Of a stretch of DNA of 31,875 nt, positions 22,814 to 30,550 are shown one piece after another. Each line of letters opens with the position of its first letter. The first letter of the stretch is position 1. Source of the DNA: an uncultured Candidatus Melainabacteria bacterium (GTDB taxonomy: Bacteria > Cyanobacteriota > Vampirovibrionia > Gastranaerophilales > Gastranaerophilaceae); assembly GCA_934754735.1 (NCBI GenBank), contig CAKVJE010000010.1, forward strand, positions 1 through 31,875. Direction: 5' to 3'. The position numbers were made by a program, and so were the translations under genes. A model generated the notes under the pieces. That model was not told the DNA's origin. It ran no database searches and was given only the letters and a program-made list of their open reading frames with translations.

Positions 22814-23293
22814 ATGAAAACAGAAGAAAGAACATTTGTTGCCATCAAACCTGATGGTGTGAAAAGAGGATTAATCGGTAAAATTCTTGAAAGATTTGAA
22901 AACAAAGGATTCAAGATTGTTGCAATGAAATTACTTCAAGTAACACCGGAAATTGCAGCAAAACATTACGAAGAACATCAAGGCAAATCATTCTACAACA
23001 GACTTGTTCACTACATTACAAGTGGTCCAATCGTAGCTATGGTAATCGAAGGTTATGAAGCAGTAGAAAGCGTACGCCACATGGTTGGTGCTACAAGTCC
23101 TCTAAAGGCTGATATGGGCACTATCAGAGCTGACTTTGCACAAGTTATGGAATATAATGTTGTTCACGCTTCTGATTCAATAGAAAGTGCTCAAAGAGAA
23201 ATCGGTATTTACTTCAAGCCAGAAGAAATCTTTGATAACTGGCAGTCTATGCTTGAGATGATTACATACGAAGAAGAACGTTTTCAAGGCTAG
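22814..23293 (+). CDS. ndk: Nucleoside diphosphate kinase
   Basis: A 159-residue protein, slightly longer than the usual ~150 because of a C-terminal MITYEEERFQG tail. The start at 22814 follows AGGAGAG by 3-4 bp; a TTG seven codons earlier overlaps the -10. The family signature is intact: RTFVAIKPDGVKRGLIG near the N-terminus and the active-site NVVHASDS with phosphohistidine H118 (Ala for the more common Gly). It transfers phosphate from ATP to NDPs. It has its own promoter and a palindromic REP pair downstream that may end the transcript. Confidence 0.95.
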   Translation: MKTEERTFVAIKPDGVKRGLIGKILERFENKGFKIVAMKLLQVTPEIAAKHYEEHQGKSFYNRLVHYITSGPIVAMVIEGYEAVESVRHMVGATSPLKADMGTIRADFAQVMEYNVVHASDSIESAQREIGIYFKPEEIFDNWQSMLEMITYEEERFQG

Positions 23294-23321
23294 TGCTACG
23301 TATATATTTGTATAATTATAG

Positions 23322-23384
23322 AAGTAGGTCAGGCATTGCCTGACAAGAATGTTATTGTCAGGCAATGCCTGACCTACTTTTTTA
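23322..23384. repeat. Paired REP-like palindromes (25-bp perfect inverted repeat), possible ndk terminator
   Basis: AAGTAGGTCAGGCATTGCCT and onward (23322-23346) is repeated inverted without a mismatch at 23355-23379 across the loop GAATGTTA. Each arm is itself a hairpin (GTCAGGCA/TGCCTGAC) headed by GTAG, the arrangement of a BIME/REP doublet. T6 follows at 23378-23383, so the structure can also act as a rho-independent terminator. The related single copy is at 1291-1314. Confidence 0.8.
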
Positions 23385-23444
23385 TAAAAAACATTGGTGA
23401 ATTCCAGAATAGTAGGGTGCAATTTTTGCACTAAATAAACATAA

Positions 23445-24581
<1,137 letters not shown>

Positions 24582-24587
24582 ATAAAT

Positions 24588-25979
24588 TTATTTAAATCTT
24601 CGCATGTTTTTCATCATCTGATGTGCGCTTAGTTTTGCGCCGGCAGCGCCCATTTTACCCATCATTGAACCCATGTTCTTTTTAACGTCAGAAAAACCTT
24701 TCATCATTTTGCGCATTTGCTCAAATTGATTGATAAATACATTTACATCATGCAATGGTAATCCTGAACCTTCTGCAATTCTCTTTTTGCGCGAAGAATT
24801 CATTAATTCCGGATGTTCGCGTTCTTCAGGTGTCATACTTTGAATAAATACTTCAATTTTTTTAAATTGTTTTTCGCTTTCGTGAGACAATTTTTGTCTG
24901 TCGTCTTTTGAAATTTTAAGTCCCGGAATCATACCCAAAAGTTGATCCATAGAACCGAACATTTTCATTTGAGACTGCATTTTAAGAAAATCGTTGAAAG
25001 AAAATTCAGCTTTCGCCATTTTCTTTTCCATTTCTTTAGCAGTTTTTTCATCAAAAACTTCTTGAGCGCGCTCTACAAGAGAAACAATGTCGCCCATTCC
25101 TAAAATTCTTGTTGCCATTCTCTCCGGATAAAAATCCTCAAGCGCATTAAGCTTTTCACCCGTACCTGTTAATTTAATTGGTTTGTGCGTGCAATAAACT
25201 ACACTTAAAGCTGCACCACCACGAGAATCACCGTCTAATTTTGTTAAAACCAAACCGGTTATGCCAAGCTGTGCGTCAAAGTTTTCCGCAACATTTACAG
25301 CTTCTTGACCCGTCATCGAATCAATTACAAGTAATTTTTCGGCCGGATGAAAAACACGTTCTATCAGCATTAATTCTGCCATCATATCTGTATCAATTTG
25401 CAAACGTCCAGCAGTATCTAAAATTAGAGTATTGAAACCTTTTTCTTTCGCGTGATTAATCGCGTTTTGGATAATTGTTTGAACATCCTTAGATTCATTT
25501 TCAGAATAAACTTCAACTCCGATTTGTTCACCTAAAGCTTTTAATTGAGTAATCGCAGCCGGTCTATATACGTCGCACGCAACAAGAAGCGGATTGCGAC
25601 CTTCTTTTTTTAGTTTAACGGCAAGCTTAGCTGAAGAAGTTGTTTTACCACTACCTTGAAGTCCCAACATCATTATTAAATTTGGATGACCTGAAAAATC
25701 TAATGGTTTTACTTCTTTACCTAATAATTCAATTAATTCATCGTGAACAATTTTTACAAGCTGTTGAGATGGATTTACGCCGGTTAAAACATTTTCACCT
25801 TCAGCTCTATCTTTGATATTGGAAATAAAAGCTTTTACAACGCGTAAGTTTACGTCGGCTTCTAATAAAGCACGTCTGATTTCACGCAAAGCTTCTTGCA
25901 TGTTTTCTTGCGTAAGCTCTTTTTGTCCTGCAGTTTTTGCAATAATATCTTGTAATTTATCTGATAATGAGTCAAACAT
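24588..25979 (-). CDS. ffh: Signal recognition particle protein Ffh (SRP54)
   Basis: A 463-residue protein of standard length. The N domain (1-90) is followed by the GTPase: G1 GLQGSGKTT (106-114), DVYRPAA, DTAGR (188-192), TKLDGDSRGG and GTGEKL. The M domain (from about 300) is Met-rich and contains SSRKKRIAEGSGLPLHDVNV, which binds SRP RNA. With 4.5S RNA and FtsY it targets membrane proteins cotranslationally. The SD AAGGAT lies 8 bp before the ATG. Confidence 0.97.
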   Translation of the reverse strand: MFDSLSDKLQDIIAKTAGQKELTQENMQEALREIRRALLEADVNLRVVKAFISNIKDRAEGENVLTGVNPSQQLVKIVHDELIELLGKEVKPLDFSGHPNLIMMLGLQGSGKTTSSAKLAVKLKKEGRNPLLVACDVYRPAAITQLKALGEQIGVEVYSENESKDVQTIIQNAINHAKEKGFNTLILDTAGRLQIDTDMMAELMLIERVFHPAEKLLVIDSMTGQEAVNVAENFDAQLGITGLVLTKLDGDSRGGAALSVVYCTHKPIKLTGTGEKLNALEDFYPERMATRILGMGDIVSLVERAQEVFDEKTAKEMEKKMAKAEFSFNDFLKMQSQMKMFGSMDQLLGMIPGLKISKDDRQKLSHESEKQFKKIEVFIQSMTPEEREHPELMNSSRKKRIAEGSGLPLHDVNVFINQFEQMRKMMKGFSDVKKNMGSMMGKMGAAGAKLSAHQMMKNMRRFK

Positions 25980-26011
25980 TGATATATCCTTAATTAACGA
26001 TTACAAATGGA

Positions 26012-26020
26012 ATTGTAGCA
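26012..26020 (-). promoter_or_regulatory. Extended -10 promoter of ffh
   Basis: On the minus strand TG (26020-26019), one base, then TACAAT (26017-26012). No good -35 at 17 bp, as is common for extended -10 promoters. About 30 bp before the start codon. Confidence 0.5.
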
Positions 26021-26100
26021 CAAAAATAAAAAATACGCCCAAGCTGTACTTTATGTAATAAATACAGTTTGTTAAAATTTTAGGTTGAAAAAATTAATAG

Positions 26101-26215
26101 TTAATTAAAGGCTGGATTTCTCGGTGCAAATTGCACCTCAAAATGACGCCATACTGGGAATTTAACGTTCTGTCATTCTGAGAAACTGTGTTTCGAAGAA
26201 TCCAGCTTTTTAATA
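26101..26215. repeat. Inverted-repeat element with GCTGGATT ends
   Basis: The ends match inverted: TTAATTAAAGGCTGGATT (26101-26118) against AATCCAGCTTTTTAATAA (26199-26216), about 15 of 18. Two internal hairpins sit at GGTGCAAATTGCACC (26123-26137) and GAAACTGTGTTTC (26182-26194). The half TGTCATTCTGAGAAAC...CGAAGAATCC is of the same type as the widespread bacterial repeat TGTCATTCTGAG-CGAAGAATCC. No coding capacity. It lies between ffh and the flagellin terminator. Confidence 0.65.
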
Positions 26216-26342
26216 ACTATTGTATTTTTATTAAACTTATCTTGGACAGTAGTGTGTAAAGAGAGGGAATGACTAAAAATCGCTTACAAAAATAAAATTC
26301 CAAGCTAGCAACTACTGCGATTCATTATTTCAAAAAGCTACG
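26216..26342. other. Intergenic stretch, nothing recognised
   Basis: No ORF, strong promoter or repeat is apparent between the inverted-repeat element and the flagellin terminator. Confidence 0.5.
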
Positions 26343-26371
26343 AAAAAGCCCCCTGCATACGCAGGGGGCTT
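26343..26371 (-). terminator. Strong terminator of the flagellin gene
   Basis: AAGCCCCCTGC (26346-26356) pairs perfectly with GCAGGGGGCTT (26361-26371), an 11-bp stem with an ATAC loop. On the minus strand TTTTT follows. This is among the most GC-rich hairpins in the window. Confidence 0.92.
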
Positions 26372-26394
26372 CATTCACTATTTAAGAAAAAATC

Positions 26395-27513
26395 TTATAT
26401 TAAATTTAATGCAATACTTGGAGTTTGGTTTGCAGTCGCAAGTAATGTTGCAGTTGATTGTTGCAAGATTTGATACTTCACAAAGTTTGATGATTCAGTT
26501 GCAACGTCTGCGTCCTTGATTGAGGAATTAGCTGATACAATATTTTCCTTTTGTACACTTATCGCATCAACAGCTGATTCAACTCTGTTCATGTATGCAC
26601 CAATCAAAGTTGTTCTATCAGAAACATTTTTAATCGCATCATCTACAAATTGTAGAAATTCACGTGCTGTTGCATCATCTGTGTAAACAGCATCACAAAT
26701 TGCAGTTATACAACCAGGGTTTTTAGCTCCTTTTCCTACATTTTTTTCATCGTAATCTCTATCTTTTATAGGATTACCATATTGTGCTTTGAGCTCTTTT
26801 GTACTTGCGTAATCATAAGTCGTACCATTTGTTAACGTTACTTTAGTACCTGTGATTCTTGCATACAATGCAGGTGTCAGATAATTTACATCACATTTAG
26901 CTGGATCAGCAGGTTTACCCTGTCCTCTTTCGTACCAGTTAGCATTCGTTCTTCCATTTAGATCCATAAATAGCGCAGTACATTTTGCAGACGCAAATAA
27001 GGAACTATCAAGATTAATTACGTTAGCCTTACCGGAATTGTTTGAAACTTGAAGATTTAGTCCACTATTACTTACGTATGGAGTGCTTGTACCATCAAGT
27101 AATTGTATACCGTTAAAATCAATTACTTGACAAAGTCTGTTAATTTCTTCCATTCTTTGCTGAACTTCTGTTCTAATAGCATTCATAGAAGCTGTTCCGT
27201 AAGTGCCATTGGCCGCTTGTTCGGTCAAATCTCTGATACGTTGTAAATAATCACCAACAATATCCAAAACGCCTTCTGCTGTATCCAATAAAGATAAGCC
27301 CATTGATGCGTTTGATTCAGCTACATCATAACCTGAAATTTGAGCTTCCATTAATGTTGATACTGAAGAACCGGCTGCATCATCTGCGCCTGAGTTAATT
27401 TTGTAACCGGTTGATAATCTTTCCATTGCCTTGTTCATGCCTGTTGTAGCACTAGATAAATTCTTTTGCGCTGTTAAAGACGCAAGGTTTGTGTTAATAG
27501 TGATTGAAGCCAT
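26395..27513 (-). CDS. fliC: Flagellin
   Basis: A 372-residue protein. The ATG at 27513 is chosen: AAAAGGAGAT lies just upstream and the protein then starts MASITINTNLASLTAQKNLS, a canonical flagellin D0 start. D0/D1 are conserved (RLSTGYKINSGADDAAG, LQRIRDLTEQAANGTYG, EEINRLCQVIDFNGIQLLDG), and the C-terminus ends in IALNLI. The LQRIRDL segment (90-96) retains the TLR5-contact pattern. The central domain is short (about 145-290). Unusually there are five cysteines (C128, C178, C207, C268, C273), whereas flagellins normally have none. Translation is probably controlled by CsrA-FliW through the leader. Confidence 0.95.
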   Translation of the reverse strand: MASITINTNLASLTAQKNLSSATTGMNKAMERLSTGYKINSGADDAAGSSVSTLMEAQISGYDVAESNASMGLSLLDTAEGVLDIVGDYLQRIRDLTEQAANGTYGTASMNAIRTEVQQRMEEINRLCQVIDFNGIQLLDGTSTPYVSNSGLNLQVSNNSGKANVINLDSSLFASAKCTALFMDLNGRTNANWYERGQGKPADPAKCDVNYLTPALYARITGTKVTLTNGTTYDYASTKELKAQYGNPIKDRDYDEKNVGKGAKNPGCITAICDAVYTDDATAREFLQFVDDAIKNVSDRTTLIGAYMNRVESAVDAISVQKENIVSANSSIKDADVATESSNFVKYQILQQSTATLLATANQTPSIALNLI

Positions 27514-27658
27514 AACTCGATCTCCTTTTCTTAAATTTTCTTCCTTGAACATCACAAAAATGAACGCTAAAGCCACAGCGTAATCTTTGTGATAGCCTTT
27601 ATGAGAAGGTTTTTATTTCCTTCACATTAACATAATATATGCAGTTTGCTGGTTTTTA
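27514..27658 (-). promoter_or_regulatory. Flagellin mRNA leader with three AAGGA motifs; possible promoter
   Basis: On the minus strand AAGGA occurs at 27622-27618, 27546-27542 and 27527-27523; the last is the ribosome binding site. The first lies in a small hairpin, GAAGG (27623-27619) with CCTTC (27609-27605), 9-nt loop. CsrA binds ANGGA, preferably at hairpin loops, and in Bacillus subtilis uses two such sites on the flagellin leader. A promoter candidate farther up is TTTAAA-N17-TATTAT (27660 down to about 27632). No FliA consensus is visible. Confidence 0.5.
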
Positions 27659-27703
27659 AATTCTAAAATAGTTTGAACTTTCTATAACTAAAGGTGGATT
27701 TAT

Positions 27704-27732
27704 AAATAAAAAAAGAGAGCTATAAAGCTCTC
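27704..27732 (-). terminator. Terminator of the ETAGSIAY-repeat gene
   Basis: GAGAGC (27715-27720) pairs with GCTCTC (27727-27732) around TATAAA; on the minus strand a run of seven T and more follows (27714 downward). Confidence 0.8.
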
Positions 27733-27756
27733 AAATTATTATAATAAAGTTGTTGA

Positions 27757-28119
27757 TTAGCAAGAATAACTGCAACCTCCGCCTGAGAAGCTGCTTCCTC
27801 CAGCAGAGAAACTAGCACCGCTAGAGAAAGATGATGCGATAGAACCTGCTGTTTCGCCTCCAGAATACGCAATAGAACCGGCTGTTTCACCAGAAATATA
27901 TGCAATAGAACCTGCAGTTTCCATGCTTTGGCCAAATGCTACTATTGCTGCATCAGAAGGACCAGAATAAAAACTACAAGTATCAGTTCCATCACCAACT
28001 GTTGGTGCAATTAATGATGTGTTATTAGAAATTAGATGAGTTGTTTTTGGAGTTGTATCAGCTCCAATAAATTTAAAACAAGTGTTATGTGAATCATCTT
28101 TTGATTGTACTGTTAGCAT
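27757..28119 (-). CDS. 120-residue Ser/Gly-rich protein with ETAGSIA repeats and Cys-rich tail
   Basis: The ATG at 28119 has AAGGAT 9 bp upstream. There is no signal peptide or membrane segment. Residues about 65-95 contain three copies of ETAGSIA(Y/S), spaced 10-11 residues apart (METAGSIAYISG, ETAGSIAYSGG, ETAGSIASS). The tail is Ser/Gly/Phe-rich (SFSSGASFSAGGSSFSGGG) and ends CSYSC. Two more cysteines lie in the N-terminal half. I recognise no family. A terminator and SD support expression. The repeated motif and Cys-ended tail suggest a structural or secreted protein, or a modified peptide precursor; none is established. Confidence 0.6.
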   Translation of the reverse strand: MLTVQSKDDSHNTCFKFIGADTTPKTTHLISNNTSLIAPTVGDGTDTCSFYSGPSDAAIVAFGQSMETAGSIAYISGETAGSIAYSGGETAGSIASSFSSGASFSAGGSSFSGGGCSYSC

Positions 28120-28250
28120 AATCTTAAATCCTTACAATGTGTTTACATATATATAAAGTAAAAAAAATATGCTAAATTTCACTAAGTATACTTTTCTTTA
28201 CATTTCTTTACGTTTATTTGTTTTATATTAAAAAGAACTAAAACGCTAAT

Positions 28251-28271
28251 AAAAAAGCGCCAAATGGCGCT
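28251..28271 (-). terminator. Terminator of the Gly/Asn-rich protein gene
   Basis: AGCGCC (28256-28261) pairs with GGCGCT (28266-28271), loop AAAT; on the minus strand TTTTTT (28256-28251) follows. Confidence 0.8.
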
Positions 28272-28304
28272 AAATATCCGTTTATGTATTAAGGTTAAAA
28301 AAAA

Positions 28305-28841
28305 TTATTTTTTCCAAAATTTTAATTTGTCAAAAAAGCTGTTATTTGTTGGTTGTTTTATCGGAGCTTTTTTGCCTTTTTTAAATAATAAAGCTGTTGT
28401 TCCTATCATAATTCCCGCTGCAATTAAGCCTTTAACAATACTTGGAGTGTTTGAGACTGTATTGCTTACACTTGTTCCTAGTTTTCCAAATCCGCCACCA
28501 AAGCCATTTATGCCCGCTTGCGGATTGTTTATAATCATATTGCCATTTACACCGCCAAAACAATTAAATCCGGTTTGCGGGTTATTCATTCCAACATTAC
28601 CGTTAATTCCACCAATGCCATTAATACCGCTTTGAGAATAGTTATTTAAGCCAGTATAAGAAAAGCAATCTTGTTGCATCCCGTAATTTTGATATAAATT
28701 GCCTTGTGCAGCCATATTTAAGTAAGGATTTTGCATGCCGGTTAGGGATGAAACATTTGTAGAATTTGCTAGTTCCATCGGTGCATAGTCCAAAATGCCT
28801 TTCTCGTATAGATTTTGTAATGTATATGGACTTACTGACAT
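28305..28841 (-). CDS. Gly/Asn-rich repeat protein with C-terminal membrane anchor
   Basis: A 178-residue protein with AGAAGG 7 bp before the ATG. The first ~65 residues are polar and contain MxxPYLN-type segments. About 70-118 holds two imperfect copies of a ~20-residue repeat, GG(I/V)NGN(V/M)xxNNPQ(T/A)G(F/I)N, flanked by more Gly/Asn. One hydrophobic helix (about 137-155: VKGLIAAGIMIGTTALLF) is followed by a strongly basic tail (KKGKKAPIKQ...FWKK). This topology resembles a tail-anchored protein with its repeat domain on the cytoplasmic side, or a translocated surface protein with a stop-transfer tail. Function unknown. Confidence 0.6.
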   Translation of the reverse strand: MSVSPYTLQNLYEKGILDYAPMELANSTNVSSLTGMQNPYLNMAAQGNLYQNYGMQQDCFSYTGLNNYSQSGINGIGGINGNVGMNNPQTGFNCFGGVNGNMIINNPQAGINGFGGGFGKLGTSVSNTVSNTPSIVKGLIAAGIMIGTTALLFKKGKKAPIKQPTNNSFFDKLKFWKK

Positions 28842-28933
28842 TTTATAACCTTCTTTAACTACACTTACATATTATTAAAGTAATTTTTAGTAAAAAAATT
28901 GCTTTATTTGTAAAGCTTTGTTAAGATAAGGAT

Positions 28934-30493
28934 GTGGGAAAAGTGTTTTTTAAAAATAATTGGCAAATATTGATATTTAATTTAGTCGTTATAATAGCTT
29001 TTATCATTGGGTATGGGCATTTTGGCGATATTATGGTTGATTCGTTCAGAGAAGCATATATTCCTGCGCAAATTGTAAAAGGACAGGTTCTCTATAAAAA
29101 TATTTTTAATATTTATGCTCCTTTTTCATATTTATTTAATGCTCTTTTATTTTTAATATTTGGAATTCATCTCAAAGTTTTGTATATAGCGGGTTTTTTA
29201 TCAACATTGGGAATTTTAAATTTAATATTTAAGATTTCGAATGAATTCATGAATAAAACTTACGCATTGAGTATTGTGTTGTTTGTTTTTTCAGTTGGTG
29301 TATTATCCCCAAATGTTTTTAATTATATTTTTCCATACTCATTTGGCATGCTATATGGTTTATTATTCATACTAGCGTCTATTTATTTTGCTCTTAAAGA
29401 TAAGTTCCATCTTTCATACATGATGTATTCATTTGCGATTTGCTCTAAATATGAATTTGCACTTTTGCTTCCGTTATTGTTATTTGTGACAAGAAAAGAC
29501 GGTTTGTTTAAAAATATTATTACGCTTTTGTTGCCTATTATATTAATTTATATGCCATTGTTTATATCGAATGTTGGTTTTAATAATATTTTAGCATCTA
29601 TTCAAATTGTATTAACAATGTCATCTACTAAGACATTGTATTGGTTTTATTCAATAACGGGCTTAATATTTAGACCTGAAATATTGCTGATATATTTAAT
29701 TAATTTTATAAAAATAGCAATACCTCTTGTATTTATGTATTATTGGAGAAGTTGGTGGTTAATATTAATTACTATAATTTATTTTTATTTTGTTACAACT
29801 CCGGATTTATTAATATTTAGCTTTCCTTTTTTATTGGGGCTTTTTGTATTGAGATATCGTAAATTAAGTTCTGAAAAAGTATTTTTTGTGTTGGCTTCAT
29901 TATTAATTTCTATGAAAATATTTTTTGCAGAAACTCTTTTATCTTACGGAGTATTCTTTGTTCCTTTTGCTTTAATTTCAATATTTATCTTAATTCCGCC
30001 AAGGTTTAAAAAAGCACTATTTATAATAACTCTGATTTGTGCTTTGAATTTTGGAATCAAAAATACAATTTCGCTTTTTGAAAAAAATATTAAGGTCGAA
30101 ACTGAGCGTGGAGTGTTTTATTCAGCTATCGGTGAGACTGTAAATCAAGTAATAGATTATATCAATAAGAATACTAAACCAACAGACAAGGTTGTGATTT
30201 ATCCGGAATGTTTGGCTGTTAATTTTTTAACCGGTAGAGATTCGGATAACAAATTCTATTCGTTAATTCCTCTTTATGTTGAAACGTTTGGCGAAGATAT
30301 TATAATGAAACGACTTGAAATTGTAAAACCTGAATATATTTTGATAAGTAATTATAATACATCTAATTATTACTTTAGCTATTTTGGACAAGATTATGCC
30401 GGTGAAGTTTACAGTTACATATTAAAAAATTACGAAAAACAAACCGAATTTGGACGAAAAACTTCTTTTATAGTATATAAAAAGATGAACTAA
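28934..30493 (+). CDS. GT-C type membrane glycosyltransferase (PMT/ArnT-like)
   Basis: A 519-residue protein with about 11-12 membrane helices and a C-terminal soluble domain of ~110 residues. After helix 1 the first extracytoplasmic loop carries DSFREAYIPAQIVKGQVLYK then NIFNIYAPFSY, the acidic DxxxE pattern and 'G..LYkDi....P.sY' of lipid-linked-sugar-dependent transferases (GT39/GT83 relatives). Such enzymes move a sugar from a polyprenyl-phosphate donor to protein or LPS outside the cytoplasm. The start is uncertain: GTG at 28934 is only 3 bp from AAGG; GTG at 28943 has better spacing. It neighbours flagellin-side and GH13 genes, but no acceptor is indicated. Confidence 0.7.
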   Translation: MGKVFFKNNWQILIFNLVVIIAFIIGYGHFGDIMVDSFREAYIPAQIVKGQVLYKNIFNIYAPFSYLFNALLFLIFGIHLKVLYIAGFLSTLGILNLIFKISNEFMNKTYALSIVLFVFSVGVLSPNVFNYIFPYSFGMLYGLLFILASIYFALKDKFHLSYMMYSFAICSKYEFALLLPLLLFVTRKDGLFKNIITLLLPIILIYMPLFISNVGFNNILASIQIVLTMSSTKTLYWFYSITGLIFRPEILLIYLINFIKIAIPLVFMYYWRSWWLILITIIYFYFVTTPDLLIFSFPFLLGLFVLRYRKLSSEKVFFVLASLLISMKIFFAETLLSYGVFFVPFALISIFILIPPRFKKALFIITLICALNFGIKNTISLFEKNIKVETERGVFYSAIGETVNQVIDYINKNTKPTDKVVIYPECLAVNFLTGRDSDNKFYSLIPLYVETFGEDIIMKRLEIVKPEYILISNYNTSNYYFSYFGQDYAGEVYSYILKNYEKQTEFGRKTSFIVYKKMN

Positions 30494-30504
30494 AAATTCT
30501 CCCA

Positions 30505-30533
30505 TTTACAATCAAATCTTTATTTGATACGAT
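30505..30533 (+). promoter_or_regulatory. Promoter of the GH13 gene with palindromic spacer
   Basis: TTTACA (30505-30510), a 17-bp spacer and TACGAT (30528-30533), the same -10 as rpsB. The spacer holds a perfect palindrome ATCAAAT-CTTT-ATTTGAT (30511-30528) that could be a repressor site. Confidence 0.6.
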
Positions 30534-30550
30534 TTAAAGGGGGATTTTTT

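Noticed and set aside
27541..27700. FliA promoter for flagellin
   Set aside because: The best candidate matches only about half of the -10 positions, unlike the two clear FliA sites in this window.
28264..28635. 123-codon plus-strand frame opposite the Gly/Asn-rich gene
   Set aside because: Its repeats mirror the opposite strand's GGxNGN repeats, it has no SD, and it spans the minus-strand terminator.
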